Part shown: positions 1-7,938 of the stretch, one piece after another
Position numbering within the stretch: position 1 is the first letter of the stretch
Layout of the letters: the number at the start of each line of letters is the position of its first letter
NCBI GenBank assembly: GCA_039815415.1
Contig: JBCBZH010000138.1
Span: forward strand, 1-11,063
From: JBCBZH01 sp039815415
Lineage (GTDB): Bacteria; Bacteroidota; Rhodothermia; Rhodothermales; Rubricoccaceae
DNA length: 11,063 nucleotides
Direction: 5' to 3'
The notes under the pieces: model-generated
Database searches by the model: none
What the model was told of the DNA's origin: nothing
What the model saw: the letters and a program-made list of their open reading frames with translations, nothing else
Translations under genes and position numbers: made by a program

Positions 1-27
1 CCCCTCCAGCCCCTCCAGCCGAACTCC

Positions 28-2334
28 TCACCCTGACGGCGCGAACGTGGGGCCGCCCAGGATCTCGTCAAACGCTCGGATGGCCTCTACCGCATCGGAG
101 CGCGTGATCCCCATGGGTCCTTTGATCTTGATGACGTTATCGAACGGCCCATCCGTCCCTGTCAGGATGCGGCGCTGACGGAGCGCCTCCACGAGTTGGC
201 GAGCCTTGGCCGTTGCAGGCTCCCGTGTCTCCCGGTTCTCCACTAGCTCGACGCCGATGAACAAGCCGGTGCCTCGCACATCCCCGATCAGCAGGTGCCG
301 ATCCATGAGCGCGCGAAGGCCGTCGCGTAGGACCGTGCCCACCTCCAGGGCGTTCTGCTGAAGCCCCTCGTCTCTCATCACATCCAGCACGGCGTGCCCG
401 ATGGCGCACGACACCGGGTTGCCGCCGAACGTGGAGAAGAACTCCATGCCGGCGTCTGCGAACGAGTGGGCGATGGCCTCGGTGGTGACCACGACGCCCA
501 GCGGATGGCCGTTGCCGATGGGCTTTCCCATGACGACGATGTCGGGGACCACACCTTGCTGCTCGAACCCCCAGACGTGCGTGCCCACGCGCCCGAACCC
601 GACCTGCACTTCGTCGAGGATGCATACGCCACCGGCAGCCCGGACGTGGGCGAGGGCTGTCTCGAAGAACCCATCGGGTGGCACGATCTGCCCTCCGACC
701 GACGGCAGCGATTCGGCGATGAACGCTGCAGGAGGGCGCTCCATCCTTGCAATCACCTCCCCGACTGCGTTGCCATATGCGACGCCTGCATCTCGCCCCT
801 GCCCCTTGCACGGACCCCGGTACCCATCTGGCATCGGAGCCATGTGAACCCACGGCTTTTGCCCTTGCCCGCCCGGGCCCTCAAACTTGTACGGGCTGAT
901 GTCGATGAGCGTGTTGGTGTGACCGTGGTAGGCATTCTCGAGCACGATCACGTCCTCTCGCCCCGTGTGGGTCCGGGCAAGCCGCAGCGCCAGCTCGTTG
1001 GCCTCCGACCCCGAATTGACCACGAAGCCATGCGTCAGCGGATCCGGGAGAGTATCACACAGCGCATCGAGGTAATCCAGGAGAGCGTCGGTGTGGTAGC
1101 GGGTGTTGGTGTTAAGCCGGGCCATCTGCGCCTGTCCAGCAGCCACCACGCGTGGGTGGCAATGGCCGACGTGGCAGACGTTGTTGTAGAGGTCCAGGTA
1201 CGGCCAGCCGCGCTCGTCGATCAGATAGGATCCGCGCCCTCGGATGAACTTGACGGGGGTGTCGAAGCTGATCGAAAGCGCTCCGCTGATGCGCGACTCT
1301 CTGCGGGTCGCCAGCGCATCGCGAGGAGCGCCGCGATCGGCGTAGACCGCCAGCTCGATCTGTTCCGTCAGACGGTCTGCAGCCTCAACCGGATCAAGGA
1401 TCGCGTACTGCTCGAGCGCTCGCCATGCCGGTTCCTCGGTAACAAACCACGCCTCCCGGTCGGGGTCGAGCTGGCGGCGTTCGGCGGCGATCACCAGCGA
1501 AACGGCGAGCCGACTGCACATCAACGGGAACAGCAGCTCGGCTTCAGTCGGCGTTAACGGACGCTCGGCGTGGTAGCCCGCGACCACCTGGGCGCCTGCC
1601 GCGAGTGGGTCCGGCACATCCAGCAGCAGGTACGCCAGCGCGATGGCGAGGTCGCAGACGAGCGGGTTGACGAGCGCATCCCCGAAGTCCAGAATCCCGA
1701 CCACGCGGTCGGCCTCCACCAGCACGTTCTCGTCGTTCAGGTCGCTATGGATCAGGCCGATGGGGACGGTGGCAAGATCCTGCTGAGCAGCGGCCCAGAG
1801 GCGAAAGGCGTGCTCCACGAGGCGCACCCGATCCGGTCTGTTGATCAGGGCTACGCCACCCCGCAGGTCCCCGGCAGCCGTCAGGTCCCAGCGGTGGGTG
1901 CGTCGGGCTGGCGGGAGATCCAGAGGGCCGAGTGTGGTCGCGAGTCGAGCGATGTGTCGTCCAGTGTTGCGGAGCAAGGCGTCGGAGGGTGGCAGCGCCT
2001 CGCCCCACATGGTGCCGTCCACGAACTCGAGGAGGCGTCCCGGCCGCGCCGATCCGTCGGTGCGGGAGATGACCGGGGCACGCTCCCCACGGGTCGTCGG
2101 CACGATGCGCGGCACTGCGATCGCCAGCTCGCTGGCGGCCTCAGCCATTGCGTGCTCGGCGTCGATCCACTCCGGCGTCGTGTCGGCCTCCGCCAGCTTG
2201 AACACAAAGCGGGTTCCGTCGGTCGTCGTGACGAGGTGGTTTTCGTTCTCTCCTGGAAGCCGCGACATCGCCGAGACCTGCATCCCATAGGTCTGCTCCA
2301 GAATCGTAGCGAGAGGGAGAGTCGGGGACGCCAT
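28..2334 (-). CDS. APH-family kinase / class III aminotransferase-type phospho-lyase fusion
   Basis: The gene encodes 768 residues in two catalytic domains. Residues about 1-310 form an aminoglycoside-phosphotransferase/choline-kinase-like domain: ATP-site Lys candidate K46, the Brenner motif H196-S-D198 through N203, and the metal-binding D216 in a DFGD sequence. After a linker of about 45 residues, residues 355-768 form a PLP-dependent class III aminotransferase fold: an SGSEAN turn at 441-446, D574 for the pyridine nitrogen in LDEVQ, and Schiff-base lysine K604 in MGKP. In animals, hydroxylysine kinase plus PHYKPL/ETNPPL carry out the same two-step chemistry as separate proteins, releasing phosphate and ammonia from 5-phosphohydroxylysine or phosphoethanolamine. 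I infer a kinase/phospho-lyase acting on an amino alcohol in the cytoplasm; the substrate is unknown. The ATG at 2334 is chosen because the open frame upstream of it lacks domain-like sequence. The gene is last in the minus-strand block, 59 bp after the JAMM-like lipoprotein gene. A plain aminotransferase is the alternative. Confidence 0.9.
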   Translation of the reverse strand: MASPTLPLATILEQTYGMQVSAMSRLPGENENHLVTTTDGTRFVFKLAEADTTPEWIDAEHAMAEAASELAIAVPRIVPTTRGERAPVISRTDGSARPGRLLEFVDGTMWGEALPPSDALLRNTGRHIARLATTLGPLDLPPARRTHRWDLTAAGDLRGGVALINRPDRVRLVEHAFRLWAAAQQDLATVPIGLIHSDLNDENVLVEADRVVGILDFGDALVNPLVCDLAIALAYLLLDVPDPLAAGAQVVAGYHAERPLTPTEAELLFPLMCSRLAVSLVIAAERRQLDPDREAWFVTEEPAWRALEQYAILDPVEAADRLTEQIELAVYADRGAPRDALATRRESRISGALSISFDTPVKFIRGRGSYLIDERGWPYLDLYNNVCHVGHCHPRVVAAGQAQMARLNTNTRYHTDALLDYLDALCDTLPDPLTHGFVVNSGSEANELALRLARTHTGREDVIVLENAYHGHTNTLIDISPYKFEGPGGQGQKPWVHMAPMPDGYRGPCKGQGRDAGVAYGNAVGEVIARMERPPAAFIAESLPSVGGQIVPPDGFFETALAHVRAAGGVCILDEVQVGFGRVGTHVWGFEQQGVVPDIVVMGKPIGNGHPLGVVVTTEAIAHSFADAGMEFFSTFGGNPVSCAIGHAVLDVMRDEGLQQNALEVGTVLRDGLRALMDRHLLIGDVRGTGLFIGVELVENRETREPATAKARQLVEALRQRRILTGTDGPFDNVIKIKGPMGITRSDAVEAIRAFDEILGGPTFAPSG

Positions 2335-2393
2335 ACCGTTGATGCGCTGGGACGAAGGACAGCGTACCCATGTTCGGCGAGGCGTGCCTGAGC

Positions 2394-3182
2394 TTACTCC
2401 GGGCCGAGGTATCGCCCCATGTCCGCCGCTCGAATCTCGACGGTGTAGAGGCCATTGGTGACCCAGGCTTCCTCCAACCCGAATCGCCCGATCAGACTGT
2501 TGAGGAGCTGGACATCGGAGATGCTGGGGGCGGGCACACCGAGGCGCATCTGGCCGCCCGCATCCTGAATCGTGTGGTTGTGGAGCATCACGGCGTACGT
2601 CCACCCGTCTGCGACATCGCGCTCCACCTGATCGAAGCCGTACACGCTCTTCGGCGGGAACAGTTCGTCCCCGGCTCCGACGTAGACCCTAAGGCGCGGT
2701 TGCCCATCCACCGTCTTCCGAAGAATCGACGCGAGAAACTCGGTCGGATGCTCGAGCTGGCGGACGTGAGCATTCTGATGGGCAAACAGGAGCGCATCCA
2801 GACAGCGTACGGGACGGATGGTACCGGCGTCGGTGTACGCCAGCTCGACGTTTCGAAGCTCACGCGACCAGAACGCTTCGTGGCGCTGATGCTCGGGGAC
2901 GACCTGCGCCGGACGCATCTCATCCGCCCCGGCGGCTTCGACCTGGTGGCGGTACTGCTGGTAGGCCGGATCGGCGGGAATCTGAGATCGAGACCAAAGC
3001 GCGGCGTCCAGATCCCACCGGACCAGCGTGGCGTTGTCGTCACGATGAATGACGACAGGGTCTGAGGAAGACGTGCACGACTCTGTCGCTGGATGTTTCC
3101 AATCGGACGACGCCCGTGTCCCTAAAGATGCACAGCCTGTAAGGACACAGACGAACACGGCAAGGCCAAGGCGACGTGTCAT
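2394..3182 (-). CDS. Lipoprotein with JAMM/MPN-like metal-binding motif
   Basis: The gene encodes 262 residues. Residues 1-17 are a lipoprotein signal (MTRRLGLAVF, lipobox L14-T-G-C17), so the protein should be membrane-anchored outside the cytoplasm. I do not recognise a named family. The C-terminal half reads like a divergent JAB1/MPN fold: E148 in HPTEFLASIL resembles the catalytic-Glu start of such domains, H201-N-H203 matches the HxH pair, and S220-I-S-D223 in PAPSISDV matches the closing SxxD. The RadC version reads HNHPSGDPTPSRAD. The spacing from the second His to the Ser is 16 residues, against 7 in classic JAMM proteins, which implies an insertion. Residues 75-120, before the motif, are charged and contain no membrane span. 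The ATG at 3182 lies 10 bp after the stop of the metalloprotease gene, so the two are probably co-transcribed. The gene call is firm; the JAMM assignment is an inference from motifs. Confidence 0.85.
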   Translation of the reverse strand: MTRRLGLAVFVCVLTGCASLGTRASSDWKHPATESCTSSSDPVVIHRDDNATLVRWDLDAALWSRSQIPADPAYQQYRHQVEAAGADEMRPAQVVPEHQRHEAFWSRELRNVELAYTDAGTIRPVRCLDALLFAHQNAHVRQLEHPTEFLASILRKTVDGQPRLRVYVGAGDELFPPKSVYGFDQVERDVADGWTYAVMLHNHTIQDAGGQMRLGVPAPSISDVQLLNSLIGRFGLEEAWVTNGLYTVEIRAADMGRYLGPE

Positions 3183-3192
3183 CGAGCTGGCG

Positions 3193-5670
3193 CTACCTCT
3201 CCCGTCCCGGCTCCAACACGTCGGCGATCCGATCCCCGATGTCATCGAGGTGCTGTGCCGTCGCTTCATCGCCAGCTCGAGGCGTGAGCGCACGCGAGGC
3301 ATTGTAGAGGAGCTTGATCTGAGACCGCGCCATCGCCCGGATGTCCGACTGGCTGTAATCCGTGCGGCGGCCGGGGAAGCCCGGCGGGAGCGGACGCTCG
3401 TCCTCGGTGAGCAGCATCACCAGCCGCTCGAGGTGGCCGCGCTGGAGCGCCCGCCGGTGCGCGTCGATGGTGGGGCGCTCGTTCTCCAGCTCAACCCACA
3501 CGCCTCGCGTCACGTCATTCATGAACTCTGTCAGGGTGTAGGCGCCGTCCACATCATCGACAGCCTCTGCTTCAACAAGGCGCTGCATCCGCTCAGGGTC
3601 CATCAGGCGGTTGAGGATCGACACCTGGCGTCTGCGCAACGCGTCCACGGCCCCCGACGACTGAATCCTGCGGAGGATCTCCGTACCGAGAAGCCAGCCC
3701 GGAGTCTGGAATACGTTCTCGGTCAGGAACGCGACTGCAGCGCGCTGCTCGTCGGGCGGCACCACCTCCCAAAGGGGCCCGGCCTGGTCGCTCGTCTTGG
3801 GCGTCACGCGGACGCCTCCGACCACCGTGACCACGTGCCCCATGTAGCGCGACCACATCCCGATCAGCTCACCGTAGACCTCCTCGAGATCGTCGTAGCT
3901 GCGCCCCGGCGTGGAGGTCCATGAGATAAGGTTGGGCACGACGCGCTTCAGGTTGGCAACCGCATACGAGCTGGCGAGCACAGGGTCATCGCCCATGTCT
4001 TCCGTCTGCGCGTCTGGGTTGACACCGTCGCTAGACCGGAAGCGGAATACCGGATCGTCTGCGTACTCCAGCACCAGCGCGTCGAGCGGTTGCTTTTCAT
4101 CGTCCGGCGTCTCCACATCGGGGAACCAGCGGTAGCCCCACTCGATGGAGTAATCGTCGTACGGCCCAATCATGCGGACGAACCGCGTGACGCCATCGCC
4201 GGGCTGGGCGATGTAGTTCTGACGCGTGTAGTCCATGATGCTTGGCCCGACGCCGTACTCGGACGTGAACGTGGGCGAGCGGAGGCTGTCCACCGGGAAG
4301 GCCGAGCTGGCGATCATGTTGTGCGGAAGCCCGATGGCGTGCCCGATCTCGTGAGCGATCACTTGCCGCATGGTCTCCCCGATCAACTCCTCGTCGATGG
4401 TGAGCGAGCGCGCCTGAGGGTTGGCCGCTCCGGTCTCGATCATCAGCCGGTTGCGATAGCTGCGGATGTGGTTGTGGTACCAGATGATGTCGGACTCGAT
4501 GATCTCGCCAGATCGAGGATCGCTCACGCTCGGGCCGGTCGCGTTGCGCGTTTCGGAAGCCACGTAGCGGACGGTCGAGAAGCGCACGTCCTCGGGGTGG
4601 AACTCGGAGTCTTCGCCCGGCTCCGGCGGCATCTCGCAGCGGATGGCGTTCTTGAAGCCTGCGACCTCGAACGAACGGTTCCAGTCCTCCACGCCCATGC
4701 AGAAGTAGGACCGCCAGCGCTCCGGCGTGCCGGGGTCCAGGATGTAGACGATGGGCTTCACGGGCTCCACCAGCTCGCCGCGCATGTACGCGTCGGGGTC
4801 GCTTGGCTCGAGGCGCCAGCGGCGGATGTACCGGCGCTCATCTGCCTTCTGCTCGTCGCTGCCATAATCCACCTGACGAACCGAGAAGTACCCGACGCGT
4901 GGATCTGCCAGGCGGGGCGTCATGGGCTCCTCCGAGAGCAGGATGAACGACTGGAACATCTGCATCGAGATGGTGCCCGTGCTCGTCTGCGAAGGCGGCT
5001 CCGTGGCCTCATAGGTCATCGTGTGGCGCACGTTGACGTTCTCCGGGTACGCGCTGGCGTCGTCGATGAACGACCGCTTGCCGTCCAGGCGCCGCACCTT
5101 GTACTGCGAGCGGAGGCGCTGGCTCATGCCGCTGAACGCGGGCACGTCGGTGGTATACAGATCCGTCACGTCGATCACTACGCCTGCGCTGTCCTCGGAG
5201 TACGAGGCGATGTCGAACACCGCAATCACGGGCTCGAAGTTGTTGACGCGGACCGACTGCGAGATTGCCAGCGCAGAGTCGGCCACGGCGCTGTACGAGA
5301 GGGTACGGAGCAGAACCCGGTCGCCGTTGCGCTCCCAGCGGATCACCCGCTCCGCCGTTTTGGACCCGGCGTTGATGAACGGGCTGAGATCGGCAGGCGT
5401 CTGGGCGATGCGCGACAGCGAGAGCATGTCACGCCCCATGAGCGAGTCTGGAATCTCGAAGTACAGCTTCTCATCAACGCGGTGGACGTTGAACAGACCA
5501 TCGTCGCTCTCCGTGGTGTCGGTGACCACCTCCGAGAACGCCTTGAAGTCGTTGTCATCGGACGAGCTGGCGGAGGACAGCGTGGCTGGCGTAGGAGGCG
5601 CAGCGGCAGGCTGAGTGGTGGAGCAGGCTGCCAGCGAGCTGGCGAGAACGAGGACGGCGAAGACGCGCAC
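3193..5670 (-). CDS. Zinc-dependent metzincin-type metalloprotease lipoprotein (DUF4953/DUF5117-like)
   Basis: The gene encodes 825 residues if translation starts at the GTG at 5670. That start gives a clean lipoprotein signal (MRVFAVLVLASSLAAC, lipobox L13-A-A-C16). The frame is open further upstream but runs across the methyltransferase gene there and is not protein-like. Residues about 40-300 resemble the N-terminal DUF5117/DUF5118-type beta region of this family. The catalytic core carries H440-E-I-G-H444-A-I-G-L-P-H450, the extended metzincin zinc motif, followed by a plausible Met-turn at SIMD (M479). The C-terminal 350 residues, mostly helical and charged, match the usual long tail of this group, and the length is typical. 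The protein should be anchored in the envelope facing the periplasm or outside; its substrate is unknown. It sits 89 bp after the methyltransferase and 10 bp before the JAMM-like lipoprotein. No Shine-Dalgarno is seen before the GTG. The family assignment is strong; the exact start is less certain. Confidence 0.88.
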   Translation of the reverse strand: MRVFAVLVLASSLAACSTTQPAAAPPTPATLSSASSSDDNDFKAFSEVVTDTTESDDGLFNVHRVDEKLYFEIPDSLMGRDMLSLSRIAQTPADLSPFINAGSKTAERVIRWERNGDRVLLRTLSYSAVADSALAISQSVRVNNFEPVIAVFDIASYSEDSAGVVIDVTDLYTTDVPAFSGMSQRLRSQYKVRRLDGKRSFIDDASAYPENVNVRHTMTYEATEPPSQTSTGTISMQMFQSFILLSEEPMTPRLADPRVGYFSVRQVDYGSDEQKADERRYIRRWRLEPSDPDAYMRGELVEPVKPIVYILDPGTPERWRSYFCMGVEDWNRSFEVAGFKNAIRCEMPPEPGEDSEFHPEDVRFSTVRYVASETRNATGPSVSDPRSGEIIESDIIWYHNHIRSYRNRLMIETGAANPQARSLTIDEELIGETMRQVIAHEIGHAIGLPHNMIASSAFPVDSLRSPTFTSEYGVGPSIMDYTRQNYIAQPGDGVTRFVRMIGPYDDYSIEWGYRWFPDVETPDDEKQPLDALVLEYADDPVFRFRSSDGVNPDAQTEDMGDDPVLASSYAVANLKRVVPNLISWTSTPGRSYDDLEEVYGELIGMWSRYMGHVVTVVGGVRVTPKTSDQAGPLWEVVPPDEQRAAVAFLTENVFQTPGWLLGTEILRRIQSSGAVDALRRRQVSILNRLMDPERMQRLVEAEAVDDVDGAYTLTEFMNDVTRGVWVELENERPTIDAHRRALQRGHLERLVMLLTEDERPLPPGFPGRRTDYSQSDIRAMARSQIKLLYNASRALTPRAGDEATAQHLDDIGDRIADVLEPGRER

Positions 5671-5759
5671 GAGGAATTCGGAAGGGATGCGCCGGAGGGT
5701 ACCAGCGCCGAGGGCCTCCGGGCAATCCCGTTCGCCAGCTCGACAGAGATCTCTCGTCG

Positions 5760-6380
5760 CTACGCCTTCGTCCCCGCCGCCACGTACAGCTCGCCACCAA
5801 ACGTCTTGACATCCGCTGGGAGCACGGTCCGCTCGAAGTCCGCACAGAGCGCCTCCAGCGGGCGCCACGCCTCCCGGGAGAGGTCTGCCCGCGCTACCCA
5901 CTCGACCGACTTCGTCTCTCGCGTTCGCTCCGCCGCGTAGACATCGAACAGCACGAATCGGCCGCCAGCGCGAAGCAGACCAAAGAGCCGCTCGAACGTG
6001 GCCTCCCACTCGGGCAGCGCCGTCAACCCGATTGCACACAGGACGCGGTCCACCTCCGACGCCTCGAACTCCTTCTGCAACCATGCGAGATCGATCGAGC
6101 TGGCGTCCGCCTGCCGCGTGCGGATCTGCGTCCAGCCGTTCTGGTCCGACCGGCGCACGGCCTTCTTCAACATCCCCGAGGAGGCATCGACCCCCAGGAT
6201 GGTCCCGGATGCTCCGACTGCAGGCGCCAGCCCGTCGAAGCTCTGGCCGGTGCCGCAGGGCAGGTCGAGCACGGTCTCCCCTCCCGTCAGCCGTAGCGCC
6301 TCAATGGCTGCGGGGCGGAACGGCGCATACAGATCTTCGAGCGCACGGTCGTAGAACAGTGAGAAGAGGTCGTACCACAT
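5760..6380 (-). CDS. Class I SAM-dependent methyltransferase
   Basis: The gene encodes 206 residues with a Rossmann methyltransferase fold. Motif I is VLDLPCGTGQ at 37-46 (SAM glycine loop). D65 in GVDASSGM ends strand 2 and should bind the ribose of SAM. AD-ASSIDL at 91-98 is motif II/III-like, and LLRAGGRFVLFD at 135-146 is the typical post-catalytic strand pair. The N-terminus (MWYDLFSLFYDRALEDLY) resembles the small-molecule or ubiquinone/menaquinone-type methyltransferases of the Methyltransf_11/25 group. The substrate cannot be read from the sequence. The ATG at 6380 is preferred over the longer open frame because homologous proteins of this type begin with this aromatic stretch and the upstream extension overlaps the preceding gene. 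The start lies 22 bp after the small membrane protein gene, consistent with one transcript. No Shine-Dalgarno motif is visible. Confidence 0.88.
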   Translation of the reverse strand: MWYDLFSLFYDRALEDLYAPFRPAAIEALRLTGGETVLDLPCGTGQSFDGLAPAVGASGTILGVDASSGMLKKAVRRSDQNGWTQIRTRQADASSIDLAWLQKEFEASEVDRVLCAIGLTALPEWEATFERLFGLLRAGGRFVLFDVYAAERTRETKSVEWVARADLSREAWRPLEALCADFERTVLPADVKTFGGELYVAAGTKA

Positions 6381-6402
6381 GACTCTAGAGTGCGTGAATG
6401 AG

Positions 6403-6753
6403 CTATGCGGCCCACCAGACCAGCACCGCAACGACGAAAAAAGCGATCCAAGACAGATGCCGACCTCGCGAGGCAACCAGCGCAATGCCACCGCTCACAC
6501 CCGCCGTGAGCGCCACGATACGCAGGGAGGTCTGAGAGGACTCCATCCGAGTCATCAACAACGCCGCGAAACCCCACCAGGCGACAGTGGTCAGGTGCCA
6601 GGCAAAGCGAAGCGTCCGCTTGGTGAACACATCGCTCCCGAACAGGTGCGGCAGCTCTCGCCGGAAGAGGCGAATGAGGATGTACCGCTCCCCGAGCACC
6701 GAGTGCGCCAGCCCGACGGTTGCGATGAGAACGGCAGCGATGGTGAGACGCAT
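6403..6753 (-). CDS. Small four-helix integral membrane protein, unknown function
   Basis: The gene encodes 116 residues with four predicted membrane helices at about 3-20, 50-68, 78-95 and 100-115. A polar loop at 21-49 contains GERYILIRLFRREL. The short N-terminal helix followed by AHSVLGERY resembles a widespread group of small uncharacterised bacterial inner-membrane proteins with a conserved HSxLGE near the N-terminus; I know no function for them. The protein ends with a Trp-rich helix (VWWAA). The gene lies 27 bp after the LEA-like lipoprotein gene and 22 bp before the methyltransferase gene, in the same direction, so it is probably in the same operon. The clear alternation of hydrophobic helices supports a real gene rather than a shadow frame. 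The upstream gap carries a one-mismatch copy of the repeated 10-mer described in the findings. Confidence 0.8.
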   Translation of the reverse strand: MRLTIAAVLIATVGLAHSVLGERYILIRLFRRELPHLFGSDVFTKRTLRFAWHLTTVAWWGFAALLMTRMESSQTSLRIVALTAGVSGGIALVASRGRHLSWIAFFVVAVLVWWAA

Positions 6754-6780
6754 CCCAGCGATCGAGCTGGTGGAACAGGC

Positions 6781-7383
6781 TTATGGCGTTGAGCGCCCGA
6801 CCGGGAACTCGATGGAGACGGTGCCCGGGTATTGGATCGGCCCGAAAGAGGTCTGGACGGTTGGCTGGGCCTCGAGACGGACCATCTGGGGCTGGCCGCC
6901 GCCACCTGCGAGGTTCGTCACCAGCTCGACGAGGTCGCCGGCGCTGCGTCCGAAGAACTGAACGAGATCCAACTCCATCGCGATGGGCAGGTTGACCGTT
7001 TCGCCCGGCGGAATGAGCCGGTCGTCGTTGTAGATGCCGCTGATGGTTTCGGTGTCCTCAAGGAACAGCGTCCAGTCCAGCGAGACAAGCTGCGCCGCAG
7101 CCGGGTTGTCCGATGGGTTCTCAGCGCCCACGTTGAGCGTGAAGCTGAGCGGCACTTCGCCCGCCGCCGCCGCCGCCCCGATCCGCGCCGCATCCGCCAG
7201 CCCGACGCTCCCACCCGATGCCACGCGGTCGATGCTGACACCGGCGACCAGGCCGTTGGAGAGGCGGTCGAGCGCAAAATCGACCTGGCGCAGAGCCGCA
7301 AGTTGTTGGAGGGTGGTGCAGCCGGGGGCAAGAAGGAGCAGGCCGAGGAGAGCCGGGAACAGAGCGTGAAGTCGGCGAACCAT
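6781..7383 (-). CDS. LEA14/WHy-like (LEA_2) lipoprotein
   Basis: The gene encodes 200 residues with a lipoprotein signal (hydrophobic stretch 8-20, LAPGC with Cys22). Residues about 78-195 look like an LEA_2/WHy beta-sandwich: FTLNVGAENPSDNPAA with N89-P90, then LDWTLFLEDTETISG, then the IPPGETVNLPI turn. This is the usual order of NPN-type strand, core strands and iP-G strand in LEA14-like proteins. Such domains occur in desiccation- or stress-linked proteins in plants and bacteria; in bacterial lipoproteins the role is mostly unknown, so I make no specific claim. Residues 23-77 are an Ala-rich linker. The ATG at 7383 is chosen because the lipoprotein signal starts there; an in-frame ATG 14 codons upstream is possible. 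It is the first gene of the minus-strand block and diverges from the SpoU methyltransferase across a 69-bp gap. Confidence 0.85.
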   Translation of the reverse strand: MVRRLHALFPALLGLLLLAPGCTTLQQLAALRQVDFALDRLSNGLVAGVSIDRVASGGSVGLADAARIGAAAAAGEVPLSFTLNVGAENPSDNPAAAQLVSLDWTLFLEDTETISGIYNDDRLIPPGETVNLPIAMELDLVQFFGRSAGDLVELVTNLAGGGGQPQMVRLEAQPTVQTSFGPIQYPGTVSIEFPVGRSTP

Positions 7384-7390
7384 GATGGTG

Positions 7391-7403
7391 GGAGCAAGGA
7401 GAG
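7391..7403 (-). promoter_or_regulatory. Pyrimidine-rich 13-mer leader before the LEA-like lipoprotein start
   Basis: Read on the minus strand this is CTCTCCTTGCTCC, ending exactly 7 nt before the ATG at 7383. The same 13 bases occur at 9921-9933, also 7 nt before the ATG of another lipoprotein gene. It is not a Shine-Dalgarno sequence. It could be an upstream translation element, a regulator site or a transcription start region; the role is unknown. Confidence 0.4.
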
Positions 7404-7452
7404 GGGCGACTGAAGGTAGGTTCACGGGCGTTCAGCCGCTCCCCTGCCCGAC

Positions 7453-7938
7453 GTGGTCACGCTTCCCCACCCCATCGCTGTCGTCGCGCATGACATTCGG
7501 AGCGCGCACAACGTGGGCTCCATCTTTCGGACCGCAGACTCCGCCGGGCTGGCGCACGTCTACCTCTCCGGCTTCTCCGCCACGCCGGACCACCGGGGCG
7601 TCATCAAAACAGCCCTCGGCGCCCAGGATGCGGTTCCATGGACGCAGGTGGACGACCTCCCTACTCTCCTCCGCCAGATCGACGCCCAGGGTTTCACAGT
7701 GGCCGCGCTAGAGCGTACCGACGATACCATCGCCCCCTCAGAGGTGAGGTCTTCCCACTTCCCCCTCGCGTTGGTGCTCGGCAACGAAGTCACCGGCGTG
7801 CCGCCCGAGGTGCTGGACCACGTCGAGCTGGTGATCGGGCTTCCACAGTACGGCGTCAAGGCCTCGCTGAACGTCTCGGTGGCCTTTGGCGTGGCGGCCT
7901 ACGGGCTGGTGTCGAGGTTCCGGGAGGGTTCATCCTGA
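7453..7938 (+). CDS. SpoU/TrmH-family (SPOUT) RNA 2'-O-methyltransferase
   Basis: The gene encodes 161 residues, a complete single SPOUT domain. Motif 1 is N20-V-G-S-I-F-R26-T-A-D with the conserved Asn and Arg. Motif 2 is LVLGNEVTG at 108-115. Motif 3 is GLPQYGVKASLNVSVA at 129-144, which forms the trefoil-knot SAM pocket. The short length without an added N-terminal RNA-binding domain fits the TrmL/short TrmH-type proteins common in Bacteroidota, which methylate the ribose of tRNA (or rRNA). The exact target nucleotide cannot be inferred, so no symbol is given. The start is the GTG at 7453: no in-frame ATG lies between it and the stop at 7417-7419, and the protein begins naturally as MVTLPHPIAV. 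It diverges from the LEA-like gene. No Shine-Dalgarno is seen. The family assignment is firm. Confidence 0.93.
   Translation: MVTLPHPIAVVAHDIRSAHNVGSIFRTADSAGLAHVYLSGFSATPDHRGVIKTALGAQDAVPWTQVDDLPTLLRQIDAQGFTVAALERTDDTIAPSEVRSSHFPLALVLGNEVTGVPPEVLDHVELVIGLPQYGVKASLNVSVAFGVAAYGLVSRFREGSS

Noticed and set aside
1..20. Short direct repeat of CCCTCCAGC at the left edge
   Set aside because: Only two short copies at the window edge; too little to call a repeat feature.
394..1557. 387-residue open frame on the plus strand
   Set aside because: It is a shadow of the kinase-aminotransferase gene; the translation is rich in Arg, His and Asp with no recognisable domain, while the opposite strand has complete active-site motifs.
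2335..2604. 90-residue N-terminal extension of the fusion protein
   Set aside because: The extension is Arg/Pro/Ser-rich and overlaps the 3' end of the JAMM-like gene; the kinase domain starts naturally at the ATG at 2334.
4090..5940. 616-residue open frame on the plus strand
   Set aside because: It lies antisense to the metalloprotease gene, whose zinc motif and lipoprotein signal are clear. The plus-strand translation has no domain pattern and is a typical high-GC shadow.
5671..6084. 138-residue upstream extension of the metalloprotease frame
   Set aside because: It overlaps the methyltransferase gene and has no protein-like character; the GTG at 5670 begins a clear lipoprotein signal.
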